Origin: Rheinheimera sp. EpRS3
GTDB taxonomy: Bacteria > Pseudomonadota > Gammaproteobacteria > Enterobacterales > Alteromonadaceae
Direction of reading: 5' to 3'
DNA: 64,000 nucleotides
Assembly (NCBI RefSeq): GCF_001513785.1
Contig: NZ_LNQS01000007.1
Coordinates: 124,001-188,000 of the forward strand
Under the pieces are notes generated by a model. That model worked only from the letters and a program-made list of their open reading frames with translations. It was not told the origin of the DNA and did not search any database. This document shows, in pieces, positions 8,027-17,935 of this stretch. Within the stretch, counting starts at the first letter, position 1. Every line of letters starts with the position of its first letter. The position numbers and the translations under genes were made by a program.

Positions 8027-11000
8027 ATGAAAGTTAAATCAGCGCTGCAACCGGTTCTACGGTTGTTTAAATCCAGCGTCTTTATTACCGTATTGGGTCT
8101 TACGGCCTTAGCTCTGCTTATATGGTTTGGTGGCCCGTTATTGGCTATTGCCGGTTATGAGCCGCTGGCAAGTGCCACCGCACGGTTGCTGACTTTACTT
8201 GTTATTGCTCTGGTATGGGGTGGTAGCCATTATATTAAAGGATTACGTGAGAGCCGCTCGCACAAGCAGGCGGTAGATACGCTGTTAAATGGCGAAGAGC
8301 ATCAGCAGCATGATGAGCTGGCCCGGCGCGATATTGAAGTACTGCGCGAGCGCATGCAAAAGGCGCTGGATATTCTAAAGCATGCCCGTTTTAGTAAAGC
8401 GCGGGATATATACCAGTTGCCCTGGTATATGCTGATAGGCCCGCCGGGCTCAGGCAAGACTACTGCGCTACATAATTCCGGACTTGAGTTTCCGCTAAAA
8501 GAACATATGGGCATGGATGCCATTGAAGGCATTGGTGGTACCCGTCAGTGTGACTGGTGGTTTACTAATCAGGCTGTATTAATAGACACCGCCGGGCGTT
8601 ACACCACGCAGGACAGCCATGCTGCGCAGGATTCTACTGCCTGGCAGGGCTTTCTTGGTTTGTTACGTAAACACCGGCCGCGCCGGCCGATAAACGGTGT
8701 CATTGTGTTTGTGAGTCTGGCCGATTTACTGAACCAAACCCGTACCGAGCGTAATTTGCATGCCCGGGCGATTAAACAACGGGTGCAAGAGCTACAAAAC
8801 CAGCTGGGTATGACTTTTCCGGTTTATGTCATGTTTACCAAGGCAGATCTGATTGCCGGTTTTACGGAGTTTTTTGATATTCTTACCCCTGAAGAGCGTG
8901 AGCAGGTATGGGGCATGACCTTTGATGTTGCTCAGGCCGACAGTGAAAAAGGCGTAGTGGCGCAGTTTAATAAAGAATTTCACGCTATTATTAACCGCTT
9001 AACCCAGCGTTTATTCAGCCGGTTACAGTACGAGCATGATCAGGAAAATCGTGCCGCTATTTACGAATTTCCTCGCCAGCTAAGATTACTGCAAAGTGCT
9101 GCGGATGATTTTCTCAAAGAAATTTTCGCACCAAACCCATTTGAAAAAGCCACTATGTTGCGTGGTGTTTATATCGCCAGTGCCACGCAGGAAGGCGTGC
9201 CCATTGATCGCATCATGTCACAGCTTGGCAGCAACTTTGGCTTAGCTGAACCGCCACTGCGCCGCCAGACCGGCGAGGGCAAAGGCTACTTTATTAAACG
9301 CTTTTTTGAAGAAATTGTCATTCCGGAGCGGGAACTGGCTTCGGTTAATCTGCATCATAAAAACAAGCATCGCTGGATCCGTCGCGGCGTGCTTGCAGGC
9401 ACTGCGGTAACAGCATGCTGGTTACTGGTGGCCTGGACAGGCAGTTATAACTGGAACAGCCGCCTGGTTGATCAGGTTACCGCATCTGTTAATGACTATC
9501 AGCAACTGGCGGCATCTGCCAAGCCGCAGCAGGATGTCGTCGCGCTTAACGAACAACTTAATCTGCTGCGTGATTTACCTGCAGGTTACTCGGGTGTGAT
9601 CCCGGTTGATGGTCCGAAAAACCTCGGTTTATATCAGGGTGACAAGCTTGGACAAGCCGGTAAAACGGCCTATCAGCATGGCTTGTATCATAGTTTTGTG
9701 CCTTATTTTACCCAGGTATTAACGGAGGAAATGCAGCTTAATGCAGAGCATCGTGATTACCTGTATGAAACCCTTAAAACCTACCTGATGGTGTTTCGCC
9801 CGGAGCATTTTAATGCCGAGCAGCTTAGCTCCTGGTTTGCCCTTTATACCGAGCGCCAGTATCCCGGTGATGTCAGCCAGCCACTGCGGTTGTCGTTGCA
9901 AAACCACCTGCAGGCGTTGTTAGAAAGTGGCATTAAAGGTGCTACCTACCAGCAAGATGTGGTTGTTGCTGCACGCGAATTGTTACTGACAGTGCCGCTG
10001 GCCGAAAGGGCTTATCAGCGGGTACGCACCGAGCTGATGAAAAGCCATATTCCGGATTTTCGTCTGGCGGATGTACTTGGCACCGATGGCATAAAAGTGG
10101 TTAAGCGTAAGAGTGGTTTGCCATTACAGCAAGGCATTTCAGGGCTTTATACCTATAAAGGTTTTCATGGTCTGTTTAACATTGAAAAGCGCCGCATTAT
10201 CAGAAGCCTGATGCAGGACAGCTGGGTATATGGCGAAGCTGCAGACGGTGAAGACGGGGAGGCCGATACCACGCTGTCTGATCAGGTGAGCGAAAAGTAT
10301 CTGCGTGACTACATATATGTATGGCAAGAGCTACTGGACGATATCAGCATCAGTTCTGTCAGTGACGTTGAACAGGGTGTGTTTGTTACCCGGGCACTGG
10401 CAGGGCCAGAGCAGCCAATACAGAGTATTATCCGCGCAGTGCAGCAAAATGTAAGGCTGACCAGCTTGCCGGAATCAGCTGAAGCGAATATGGCAAAAGA
10501 TGTGGCCGGTAAAGTTGCAGACACACAGTTTTCCAGCCAGAAAGCCCGCTTAAACCGGCTGTTGCCTGACAATATGTCTGCGTTACAGCAACAGTTACCT
10601 GGTATTGAGGTTGAGCAGGCTTTCAGTGAAGTACTGAGTATTCAGGAACCACAGCTGGAGCAAATTGCCCAAACCAGCCGGATGTATCACGATTATCTTG
10701 AACGCTTATATGTGCCGGGCGGAATGGCCCGCCAAGCCTATGCTAATCAGCTGAATGGTGAAGGTGGCAACGAGCTTAGCGTGGCACTGCGCCGGCTGAA
10801 AAGCGATGTTCCGTCGCCTTTTTCTGACTGGCTTGGCAGTTTATCTACTGACACCACCAAATTGTTCGCCAAAGGCAGCCGTCAGCATATTAATGAAGCC
10901 TGGCAAGGCACAGTGCTGGCTGAATACAGAAGGGCAATTGCTGATCGTTACCCGCTGAACCGGCGCTCAAAAGAAGATATTAAGCTCAGAGACTTTGAAC

Positions 11001-11575
11001 GCTTCTTTGGTTATGGCGGTACGCTGGATGTGTTTTTCAAGGATTATTTACAGCCCTTTGTTAACACCAGTAGCAGAACCTGGACCTTTAAACGCGATAT
11101 TGGGCTGGATCAGAGTATTCTGAAAACCTTCCAGTCGGCTCAGCAGATCCGGGCAGCATTTTTTGACGGTGGCAGCCAGAAGCTGAAAGTAGGCTTTAGT
11201 TTAAGGCCGGTGTATCTGGACCGGCATATTACACATTTATTGCTTGAACTTGACGGACAAGAGCTGTCGTACCGGCATGGCCCAACCCGCTCGCGGCAGT
11301 TTTTCTGGCCGGGAGATCGCAATAAATTACAAACCCGCCTTGTGTTTACACCGGCAAACTCTGGGTTGCCATCCAACATCAGCCAGGAAGGCGAGTGGTC
11401 ATGGTTCCGCTTTCTTGATGAGTTAACTGAAGCCCGGCCACAAACCCGAACTGATAAAGTCTTGCATCTGGCGGTGCAGGGTAATAAAGCACGGGTAGAA
11501 CTGGTACCTGATACCGTTAACAATCCATTTTGGAGCAGCGCATTGGAGACCTTCAGTTGTCCGGCAAGTCTATAA
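8027..11575 (+). CDS. tssM: T6SS membrane protein TssM (IcmF family)
   Basis: Core inner-membrane protein, 1182 residues, that spans the periplasm and binds TssJ. Two N-terminal membrane segments (about 18-43 and 51-69) precede a cytoplasmic NTPase domain. That domain has Walker A GPPGSGKTT at 138-146 and Walker B DTAGR at 187-191. A third membrane segment lies at about 445-463. The large periplasmic region ends in a beta-rich C-terminal domain. The intact Walker A matters because some TssM proteins lose it. Its 3' end overlaps the start region of tagF. Confidence 0.96.
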   Translation: MKVKSALQPVLRLFKSSVFITVLGLTALALLIWFGGPLLAIAGYEPLASATARLLTLLVIALVWGGSHYIKGLRESRSHKQAVDTLLNGEEHQQHDELARRDIEVLRERMQKALDILKHARFSKARDIYQLPWYMLIGPPGSGKTTALHNSGLEFPLKEHMGMDAIEGIGGTRQCDWWFTNQAVLIDTAGRYTTQDSHAAQDSTAWQGFLGLLRKHRPRRPINGVIVFVSLADLLNQTRTERNLHARAIKQRVQELQNQLGMTFPVYVMFTKADLIAGFTEFFDILTPEEREQVWGMTFDVAQADSEKGVVAQFNKEFHAIINRLTQRLFSRLQYEHDQENRAAIYEFPRQLRLLQSAADDFLKEIFAPNPFEKATMLRGVYIASATQEGVPIDRIMSQLGSNFGLAEPPLRRQTGEGKGYFIKRFFEEIVIPERELASVNLHHKNKHRWIRRGVLAGTAVTACWLLVAWTGSYNWNSRLVDQVTASVNDYQQLAASAKPQQDVVALNEQLNLLRDLPAGYSGVIPVDGPKNLGLYQGDKLGQAGKTAYQHGLYHSFVPYFTQVLTEEMQLNAEHRDYLYETLKTYLMVFRPEHFNAEQLSSWFALYTERQYPGDVSQPLRLSLQNHLQALLESGIKGATYQQDVVVAARELLLTVPLAERAYQRVRTELMKSHIPDFRLADVLGTDGIKVVKRKSGLPLQQGISGLYTYKGFHGLFNIEKRRIIRSLMQDSWVYGEAADGEDGEADTTLSDQVSEKYLRDYIYVWQELLDDISISSVSDVEQGVFVTRALAGPEQPIQSIIRAVQQNVRLTSLPESAEANMAKDVAGKVADTQFSSQKARLNRLLPDNMSALQQQLPGIEVEQAFSEVLSIQEPQLEQIAQTSRMYHDYLERLYVPGGMARQAYANQLNGEGGNELSVALRRLKSDVPSPFSDWLGSLSTDTTKLFAKGSRQHINEAWQGTVLAEYRRAIADRYPLNRRSKEDIKLRDFERFFGYGGTLDVFFKDYLQPFVNTSSRTWTFKRDIGLDQSILKTFQSAQQIRAAFFDGGSQKLKVGFSLRPVYLDRHITHLLLELDGQELSYRHGPTRSRQFFWPGDRNKLQTRLVFTPANSGLPSNISQEGEWSWFRFLDELTEARPQTRTDKVLHLAVQGNKARVELVPDTVNNPFWSSALETFSCPASL

Positions 11576-12279
11576 CCGAAATAGGGATATGCGGCAAAAT
11601 TCCCAGTCGCGGCGATTTCATTACCCAGGGGCTGACGGCAGATTTTGTTGATGCCTGGAACGAGTGGTTACAGGCCGTTTTAGCTGTCAGCCGTGAACAG
11701 CTAGGCGCTGACTGGCTTGGCACCTATCTGACCAGCCCCATCTGGCATTTTGCCATATCGCCTGGTGTATGTGGCACCGAAGGGAAAATGGGCTGCCTGA
11801 TGCCAAGCGTTGATCAGGTAGGGCGGCATTATCCGTTTACTGCCAGCCGGTCTTTGGCCTGTACACCAGTGCAGGCCAGATTACAGTCTGGCTGGGCTGA
11901 TGTGTTAGAGCAGCAGGTATTGCATACCCTGGATGATGATTTTTCATTGGAACCCTGGCTCGCAGCATTAAAGGCTGCAGAGTTTAACTGGCCACAGGAA
12001 CCACAGATAAGCTGCCCTGTAATGTCGGCCAGTCAGGGGCGGCCTGCCTGGGTATTGCGCTCAGAAGAGGAACCTGATGCCGCCAGTTTATTGCATCACA
12101 GCTACCGGCAACAGTTTGGCCGGTATTGCTTGTGGTGGACGGCAGGGTCTGAGCACGTCGAGCCTTGTACTTTGGTTACCAGTGGTTTACCGCAGGTCGG
12201 GCAGTTTGCTGCCATGCTAAATGGCGACTGGCAGCGCTGGCAGTGGCAACTGGCTGATATCAACTCAAACGGATCTTAA
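11557..12279 (+). CDS. tagF: T6SS-associated protein TagF (ImpM family)
   Basis: A 240-residue cytoplasmic protein. In Pseudomonas, TagF is a negative post-translational regulator that acts on the FHA protein independently of phosphorylation. Family features are CGKIPSRGDFI near the N-terminus, AWNEWLQAVL, SPIWHFAISPGVCG and GCLMPSVDQVGRHYPF. I chose TTG 11557 because GGAG at 11545-11548 is well spaced from it. A longer frame begins at TTG 11530 without a ribosome site. Either start overlaps the end of tssM, so translation is probably coupled. pppA follows after 2 bases. Confidence 0.93.
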   Translation: MSGKSITEIGICGKIPSRGDFITQGLTADFVDAWNEWLQAVLAVSREQLGADWLGTYLTSPIWHFAISPGVCGTEGKMGCLMPSVDQVGRHYPFTASRSLACTPVQARLQSGWADVLEQQVLHTLDDDFSLEPWLAALKAAEFNWPQEPQISCPVMSASQGRPAWVLRSEEEPDAASLLHHSYRQQFGRYCLWWTAGSEHVEPCTLVTSGLPQVGQFAAMLNGDWQRWQWQLADINSNGS

Positions 12280-12281
12280 CT

Positions 12282-13052
12282 ATGAAACAGGTCGTTTCTC
12301 ATGCCCAGACACATAAGGGATTAGTCAGAAAGCTAAATGAAGATGCCTGTCTGGATCTGGCCGACAGTGGAGTATGGGTTGTCGCTGATGGTATGGGCGG
12401 GCATGCCGCAGGTGATATTGCCAGCCAGTTAGTAGTAGACACCATTCGTTTAGCTATGCAGCGCGGCGAAGCTGCCAGCGTAAACCTGATAACGCAAGCG
12501 TTGCATCAGGCAAATGCCGAGCTGTGCCGTTACAGCCAGCAGCACTTAGATGGCCATACTGCAGGCTCTACCGTCGTCGTATTATTGCTGGATAAAGTGC
12601 ATTACCACTTTCTCTGGGCTGGTGACAGCCGGGGCTATTTACTGCGCCATCAGCAATTGCGGCAGTTAACCCGCGACCATAGCCAGGTAAATGACATGGT
12701 AGAGCAAGGCCTACTCAGCAGCAGTGAGGCAGAGCAGCACGAACTGGCAAATGTGATAACCCGGGCCGTAGGGGTAGATCCGCATGTCAGTATTGATATT
12801 GTCAGCGGCGTCTGGCAACCCGGAGATCTGTTTTTGTTATGTAGCGACGGCCTGAACAAAGAGCTGACAGACGCTGAGATATGTCAGTATCTGGCGCATA
12901 ACAATATTGCTGAAGCAAACCGGGCCTTACTGCATTCAACGCTGGTTGCCGGTGCCCGGGACAATGTTACCTGTATTCTGGTGAAGGTAAATAACGATCC
13001 GCAAAATGTTAATGACAAGGACAGGACAATTCCGCTATTTATGAATAATTAG
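12282..13052 (+). CDS. pppA: T6SS PP2C-family phosphatase PppA
   Basis: A 256-residue Ser/Thr phosphatase that would dephosphorylate TagH and so reverse the kinase encoded at the left end of the locus. PP2C motifs are complete: NEDA at 19-22, ADGMGGHAAGD from 35, AGDSRGY at 113-119, CSDGLN at 187-192 and ARDNVT at 225-230. The metal-binding aspartates of these motifs are present, so it should be active. It starts 2 bases after tagF. An AT-rich 80-base gap separates it from tssA and could hold an internal promoter. Confidence 0.95.
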   Translation: MKQVVSHAQTHKGLVRKLNEDACLDLADSGVWVVADGMGGHAAGDIASQLVVDTIRLAMQRGEAASVNLITQALHQANAELCRYSQQHLDGHTAGSTVVVLLLDKVHYHFLWAGDSRGYLLRHQQLRQLTRDHSQVNDMVEQGLLSSSEAEQHELANVITRAVGVDPHVSIDIVSGVWQPGDLFLLCSDGLNKELTDAEICQYLAHNNIAEANRALLHSTLVAGARDNVTCILVKVNNDPQNVNDKDRTIPLFMNN

Positions 13053-13133
13053 AAAATATTAGTTAACTATTGTCATCATTAAAACAATAAAGTAACATAT
13101 TTGGCTGGATAACGTCTCATTTGGGTTGTTGTG

Positions 13134-14231
13134 ATGGATTACAGTGAATTAATTGACTTTGAAATGTTAATTGAGGGCGTGGATGCTGCTGCGCCTGCTG
13201 GCATAGATCCGCGTACTGATATTTCACCTACTTCACAGTACTACCAGTTAAAAGATACCCGTGGCCAGGCCCGGGCTAATGAACGCGCCTTACTGGCAGA
13301 GGATGAAGATTTTCAGGCGTTAGCGTCTGACTGGCGGCCACTGGCGGAAAAGATCCCGGTTATTTTATGTAGCCAGGTGAAAGATCTTGAATATGCGGCA
13401 TGGCTGATAGAAGCACTGTGCCGAACCCATGGTTTCGTTGGCCTGAGCGCTGGTTTTAAAACAACCCGGTTATTAATAGAACATTTTTGGCCAAGCCTGT
13501 ACCCGCAACCTGATGAAGATGGCATGGAGGTTCGTATTGCACCTCTTATTGGCCTCAATGGTTACGAGGGCGATGGCGCCCTTATTACACCTATTCTGAG
13601 CATCCCGCTAACTGATATTACTGCGCACGGCCAGTTTGCCTGCTGGCAGTATGAGCGCGCTTCTGACATCTCACGCAAAGACGAGAAACGTCAGAAGCAA
13701 AAAGCCGATGCCGGCATCGCCACACTAGAACAAATTAAAGATGCTGTGGCAGAAACGTCTGCCGGGTTTTACCAGCAACTAAAACTGCAAATTGAAACTG
13801 CCATCACCGAGTTTGCCATGCTGTCACAAGCCATGGATGCCGCCATGAATGGCGAGCCGCAGCCAACCAGCGCTATTAGCAAAGCCTTACATAAATGCCT
13901 TGATGCGGTGAATTATCTGGCGGCAGACAAGCTGGCACAGTTCGCCACAAGTGCCGAGCAGGCAATAACAACTGATGCAGACGGGCAGGTGATCAGCCAT
14001 GCAGATCCGGTACAGCAGCAGGTTCAAACGCGTGAACAGGTATTGTTGAGTCTGAAACAGTCAGCCGAATTCTTTCGTAAAACCGAGCCACACTCGCCCA
14101 TTTCATATGCATTGGAGCAAGTTGTGCACTGGAGCACTCTGAGTTTACCAGAGCTGTTGCAGGAGCTTATTGATGATAACAACAGCCGTAACCATTACTT
14201 CCGGCTGGCGGGAATACCGCAACAAAAGTAA
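13134..14231 (+). CDS. tssA: T6SS protein TssA (ImpA family)
   Basis: TssA proteins act as a cap or baseplate-priming factor during tail assembly in the cytoplasm. The 365-residue product has the ImpA N-terminal domain with PAGIDPRTD and LAEKIPVILCSQVKDLEYAAWLIEAL (split across the conserved block at about 60-100). A middle helical region follows, and the C-terminal end has EPHSPISYAL and VHWSTLSLPELLQELI, typical of the short class of TssA. GTG 13131 directly precedes ATG 13134; I use the ATG. No obvious Shine-Dalgarno sequence is present. The 5' 80 bases are AT-rich. Confidence 0.93.
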   Translation: MDYSELIDFEMLIEGVDAAAPAGIDPRTDISPTSQYYQLKDTRGQARANERALLAEDEDFQALASDWRPLAEKIPVILCSQVKDLEYAAWLIEALCRTHGFVGLSAGFKTTRLLIEHFWPSLYPQPDEDGMEVRIAPLIGLNGYEGDGALITPILSIPLTDITAHGQFACWQYERASDISRKDEKRQKQKADAGIATLEQIKDAVAETSAGFYQQLKLQIETAITEFAMLSQAMDAAMNGEPQPTSAISKALHKCLDAVNYLAADKLAQFATSAEQAITTDADGQVISHADPVQQQVQTREQVLLSLKQSAEFFRKTEPHSPISYALEQVVHWSTLSLPELLQELIDDNNSRNHYFRLAGIPQQK

Positions 14232-14289
14232 TGCCCTTTGTGCGGGCATGAACTGAAATTAACAACAGCTGAGTAACAGGAGAAAGTCA

Positions 14290-14790
14290 ATGGAAAGTAT
14301 TCACAGCAAATTATCCCGGGTGCGTAAGCCCCGTGTGCATATTACTTATGACGTTGAAACAGAAGGAGCTGCGGTTAAAAAAGAACTGCCTTTTGTTGTT
14401 GGTGTAATGGGCGATTTTGCCGGCCATAACACTGAAGCGTTAAAACCTTTAAAAGATCGCCGCTTTGTGCAGATTGACCGCGATAACTTCGACGAAGTGT
14501 TAAAGCGGATGAATCCGAAACTGAATTTCAAAGTGGATAACAAACTGGCCGGTGATGATAGTCAGTTCAGTGTTGAGCTGGAATTTAAATCGATGCAGGA
14601 CTTTGAACCGGCAGCTATCGTCAAGCAGGTTGAACCACTGGATAAATTGATGGCAACACGTAACAAACTGCGTGATCTGATGACCAAGATCGATCGCTCA
14701 GAAGAGTTAGAAAATATTCTGGAACGTGTGCTTAACAATAACGAAGATCTGCAAAAGCTGGCGCAGGATCTAAGCATAGAGGATAAATAA
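14290..14790 (+). CDS. tssB: T6SS sheath small subunit TssB (VipA)
   Basis: The small subunit of the contractile sheath, 166 residues. It pairs with TssC to build the cytoplasmic tube whose contraction fires the Hcp spike. Family features are the [13 protein letters not shown] beta strand, [32 protein letters not shown] and the C-terminal NLLERVL-like helix near 140-155. A good ribosome site (acaggagaaag) precedes ATG 14290. tssC begins 1 base after its stop, as expected for a stoichiometric partner. Length and motifs are normal. Confidence 0.97.
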   Translation: MESIHSKLSRVRKPRVHITYDVETEGAAVKKELPFVVGVMGDFAGHNTEALKPLKDRRFVQIDRDNFDEVLKRMNPKLNFKVDNKLAGDDSQFSVELEFKSMQDFEPAAIVKQVEPLDKLMATRNKLRDLMTKIDRSEELENILERVLNNNEDLQKLAQDLSIEDK

Positions 14791-14791
14791 C

Positions 14792-16285
14792 ATGAGTACG
14801 GAAGCTTTACTGGAACAGCATGATAATGCTCAGGGCGCAGCCAGTTCTTTGTTAGAACAGGCAATCGGTGCCACCAAACAAACCGACGCATCCCGTGCTG
14901 AAGAATTGTTACGCACCTTGACCGAAGAAGCCCTTAGCGGCACGGTCAGCTGGAATAAAAACTTAACGGTAACCTTTAACGAGGCGATTAACCGTTTGGA
15001 CGAGCTGATCTCAAATCAGCTTGCCGTAATTATGCATACACCGGCTTTTCAGAAGCTGGAAGGTAGCTGGCGCGGCCTGAACCATCTGGTAATGAATTCT
15101 GAAACCAGTGCTTCACTTAAAATCCGCATGATCAGCATGAGTAAAAAAGAGCTGTATAAGGATTTAAGCAAAGCCGTTGAATTTGACCAAAGCCAAACCT
15201 TTAAAAAGGTATATGAGTCAGAGTTTGGTACCCCAGGTGGTGAGCCTTATGGTGCTATTATTGGTGATTATGAATTTACCAATCATCCTGAAGACATTGA
15301 AACACTAACCTATATGTCAAATGTCGCTGCAGCGGGTTTTTGCCCGTTTTTATCTGCTGCATCTCCGGCCTTGTTCGGCTTTGATGAGTGGACAGAACTG
15401 TCAAAACCACGCGATCTTGAGAAAATTTTCGAATCTCTGGAATACACCAAATGGCGTTCTTTCCGTGACAGCGATGACTCGCGCTTTGTCACATTAACCA
15501 TGCCCCGCGTACTGGCGCGTCTGCCCTATGGCAGCGCGACGGCACCGATAGAAGAGTTTGGCTTTGAAGAGTTTGAGCTTGACGCACAAAAGGGTGTATC
15601 GAAAACAACCAACCACTCAGAATATTGCTGGATGAATGCGGCCTATGTTATGGGGGCCAAACTGACTAACGCTTTTGCCCAATATGGTTTCTGTACCGCT
15701 ATTCGTGGTGCTGAAGGCGGCGGTAAAGTTGAAGGTTTACCAAGTCATATCTTTATGAGTGATGATGGAGATCCGGATCTGAAATGCCCAACAGAAATTG
15801 GCATTACTGATCGGCGTGAAGCTGAGCTTGGCAAAATGGGTTTCCTGCCGTTGTGTCATTATAAAAATACCGATTATGCCGTGTTCTTTGGTGCACAAAC
15901 GGCACAAAAACCGAAAAAATACGATACGCCGGAAGCCACTGCTAATGCGGCCATTTCTGCCCGCCTGCCTTACCTGATGGCAACGTCGCGTTTTGCTCAC
16001 TATTTGAAAGTATTAGCCCGGGACAAGATCGGCAGCTTTATGGAAGCAGAAGATGTAGAAGTCTGGTTAAACCGCTGGATTTTAAGCTACGTCAACGCTT
16101 CAGAAGGCAGTGGTCAGGAAGTTCGTGCCCGCTATCCGTTGGCAGATGCCAAGGTTCAGGTTCGTGAAATCCCTGGCCGTCCTGGTTCTTACAATGCAGT
16201 GGCCTGGTTACGGCCATGGCTGCAATTGGAAGAGCTGTCTACGTCGCTGCGTCTGGTAGCAAAAATCCCTGAGATGGGTGGTTAA
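14792..16285 (+). CDS. tssC: T6SS sheath large subunit TssC (VipB)
   Basis: The large sheath subunit, 497 residues, forming heterodimers with TssB. Recognisable blocks include [68 protein letters not shown] and the C-terminal [20 protein letters not shown]. These agree with ImpC/VipB. It starts 1 base after tssB. A strong hairpin follows, then a second tssC homologue. Of the two, this one has the canonical features and is the likely main sheath protein. Confidence 0.97.
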   Translation: MSTEALLEQHDNAQGAASSLLEQAIGATKQTDASRAEELLRTLTEEALSGTVSWNKNLTVTFNEAINRLDELISNQLAVIMHTPAFQKLEGSWRGLNHLVMNSETSASLKIRMISMSKKELYKDLSKAVEFDQSQTFKKVYESEFGTPGGEPYGAIIGDYEFTNHPEDIETLTYMSNVAAAGFCPFLSAASPALFGFDEWTELSKPRDLEKIFESLEYTKWRSFRDSDDSRFVTLTMPRVLARLPYGSATAPIEEFGFEEFELDAQKGVSKTTNHSEYCWMNAAYVMGAKLTNAFAQYGFCTAIRGAEGGGKVEGLPSHIFMSDDGDPDLKCPTEIGITDRREAELGKMGFLPLCHYKNTDYAVFFGAQTAQKPKKYDTPEATANAAISARLPYLMATSRFAHYLKVLARDKIGSFMEAEDVEVWLNRWILSYVNASEGSGQEVRARYPLADAKVQVREIPGRPGSYNAVAWLRPWLQLEELSTSLRLVAKIPEMGG

Positions 16286-16306
16286 CACTGTTAACAACAC
16301 CATTTG

Positions 16307-16334
16307 TCACTGGCTAAGCTTGCTTAGCCAGTGA
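16307..16334 (+). promoter_or_regulatory. Perfect hairpin between tssC and the second tssC
   Basis: TCACTGGCTAAGC (16307-16319) is followed after TT by its exact reverse complement (16322-16334), a 13-base-pair stem. No T run follows, so it is not a standard terminator. It may protect the 3' end of the highly needed tssBC message or lower expression of the genes behind it. Confidence 0.6.
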
Positions 16335-16376
16335 GCTGTTGGTGTTATCCAAAGCAGGTAAGCAAATGAGGATGTC

Positions 16377-17927
16377 ATGGCCGACGCGGTAAAGTTTGTG
16401 TCTGAGGATGTATTTACAGCATCCTTTGCCGATTCGCAGCAGGCAGAATTTAATCAGCCTGCCTATACCCGGCTGGAGCGTAGTGGTGTACTGGCCAGGT
16501 TTCTGCGTGAACCCGAACCTTTAGCAGCTATCTTGTACTGGCTACAACATGTCGCCTGTACTCAGGTGCGTAGCGCTAATCTGGTCAGTGCTATGTTATG
16601 CCGTGCTATTGCTGATATCGACCGCCTAATTAACCTGCAACTAAATGACATTATTCACCATAGCCAGTTACAGCAACTGGAAGCGAGCTGGCGGGGGGTG
16701 CTGTACCTGACTGAACAAACCGAGCGTCATGATCGGGAGCAAAAAGTTAAAGTAAAGCTATTGTCGCTATCGTGGCCTGAATTGAGCAAAGATATTAATC
16801 GTGCCATCGATTTTGACCAGAGCGACTTTTTCAAACTCATTTACGATAACGAATTTGATATGCCCGGCGGCGAACCTTTTGGTGTGCTGATTGGCGATTA
16901 TCAGATCAGCCACAAAATACGCCCCGGCCAATTAACTAACGATCTGGATACATTAAAAGAGGTGGCCCGCACTGCGGCAGCGGCCTTTGCACCTTTTATT
17001 TGTGCAGCACACCCGTCGCTGTTTGGTGTTGATCATTTCTCTGAGCTTGGTCTGGTATCTGATATCGGCAGCCAGTTTAAGCAACCGGAATATGTAAAGT
17101 GGCGGTCGTTACGTGCTATGGAAGATGCGCGCTTTTTAGGCGTGGTACTGCCACAGGTATTGATGCGCAGCCCATACAAAGATGATGGTTCCCGTACAGA
17201 AAGTTTTGTGTTTCGTGAGGCACTGGCGCACCCGGAGCGCGATTACTTATGGGGCAATGCCGCTTTTGCTTTTGCCTCAGTGCTGGTAAGAGCGTACAGC
17301 GAGTCAGGCTGGTTTGCGCAAATTCGGGGTATGAAGGCTGGTCAGCATAATTTTGGCTTGGTCAGTAATTTGCCGGTTAGCCGCTATGAAACTGAGAAGT
17401 ATCAGAAGAGCAATAAACCGTCAGTTAACTTGCTGGTAGGGCACAGGTTTGAAGCTGAGTTATCAGATAACGGTTTTGTGCCGTTATCTGTGGTGCCTTA
17501 CAGCGATTATTTTGCGTTTTATAACAATGCATCGGTGCAACTGGCTAAGAGTTACGATGACAAACTGTCTACCGTTAACGCCAGGTTATCGGCCATGCTG
17601 CAATATATTTTGTGCGTGGCCCGTTTTGCTCATTATATAAAAGTGATTGGCCGCGATAAGGTTGGCGGTTATCACTCTGCCGAGCAATGCGAGCAAGAGC
17701 TGCAGCGCTGGCTGCACAACTATACCACCGCATCAACAGATGCTTCTAATGATGTCCGGGCCCGCCATCCCTTGCGTGAAGCACGTATTCAGGTTAAAGA
17801 AAAACGCGGCGAACCGGGACGTTACTATTCGATTATTCAGCTGCAACCACATTTTCAGTTAGATCAAATGATTACAACAGTAAAGCTGGTTGCTGAGCTA
17901 TCACCTAAACAAGCCGTTACGGCGTGA
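16377..17927 (+). CDS. Second TssC-like sheath protein (ImpD/TssC40 type)
   Basis: A 516-residue homologue of TssC directly downstream of it. It keeps the family blocks LEASWRGVLYL, FDQSDFFKLIYDNEFDMPGG, PFGVLIGDYQI, KWRSLRAMEDARF and RHPLREARIQVKEKRGEPG, but is clearly diverged. The order tssA-B-C-C2-tagJ-E-F-G equals impA-B-C-D-E-F-G-H of Rhizobium leguminosarum, where ImpD is this paralogue. Agrobacterium likewise has TssC41 and TssC40. It might form minor sheath positions or specialise the sheath end; its precise role is not evident from sequence. A ribosome site (gaggatgtc) precedes the ATG. Its stop overlaps the longer possible start of tagJ. Confidence 0.92.
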   Translation: MADAVKFVSEDVFTASFADSQQAEFNQPAYTRLERSGVLARFLREPEPLAAILYWLQHVACTQVRSANLVSAMLCRAIADIDRLINLQLNDIIHHSQLQQLEASWRGVLYLTEQTERHDREQKVKVKLLSLSWPELSKDINRAIDFDQSDFFKLIYDNEFDMPGGEPFGVLIGDYQISHKIRPGQLTNDLDTLKEVARTAAAAFAPFICAAHPSLFGVDHFSELGLVSDIGSQFKQPEYVKWRSLRAMEDARFLGVVLPQVLMRSPYKDDGSRTESFVFREALAHPERDYLWGNAAFAFASVLVRAYSESGWFAQIRGMKAGQHNFGLVSNLPVSRYETEKYQKSNKPSVNLLVGHRFEAELSDNGFVPLSVVPYSDYFAFYNNASVQLAKSYDDKLSTVNARLSAMLQYILCVARFAHYIKVIGRDKVGGYHSAEQCEQELQRWLHNYTTASTDASNDVRARHPLREARIQVKEKRGEPGRYYSIIQLQPHFQLDQMITTVKLVAELSPKQAVTA

Positions 17928-17935
17928 GGTTAACA

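Noticed and set aside
11530..11556. A longer N-terminus for TagF from TTG 11530
   Set aside because: No ribosome site lies before it, while the TTG at 11557 has GGAG at the right distance. The extra residues do not resemble the family.
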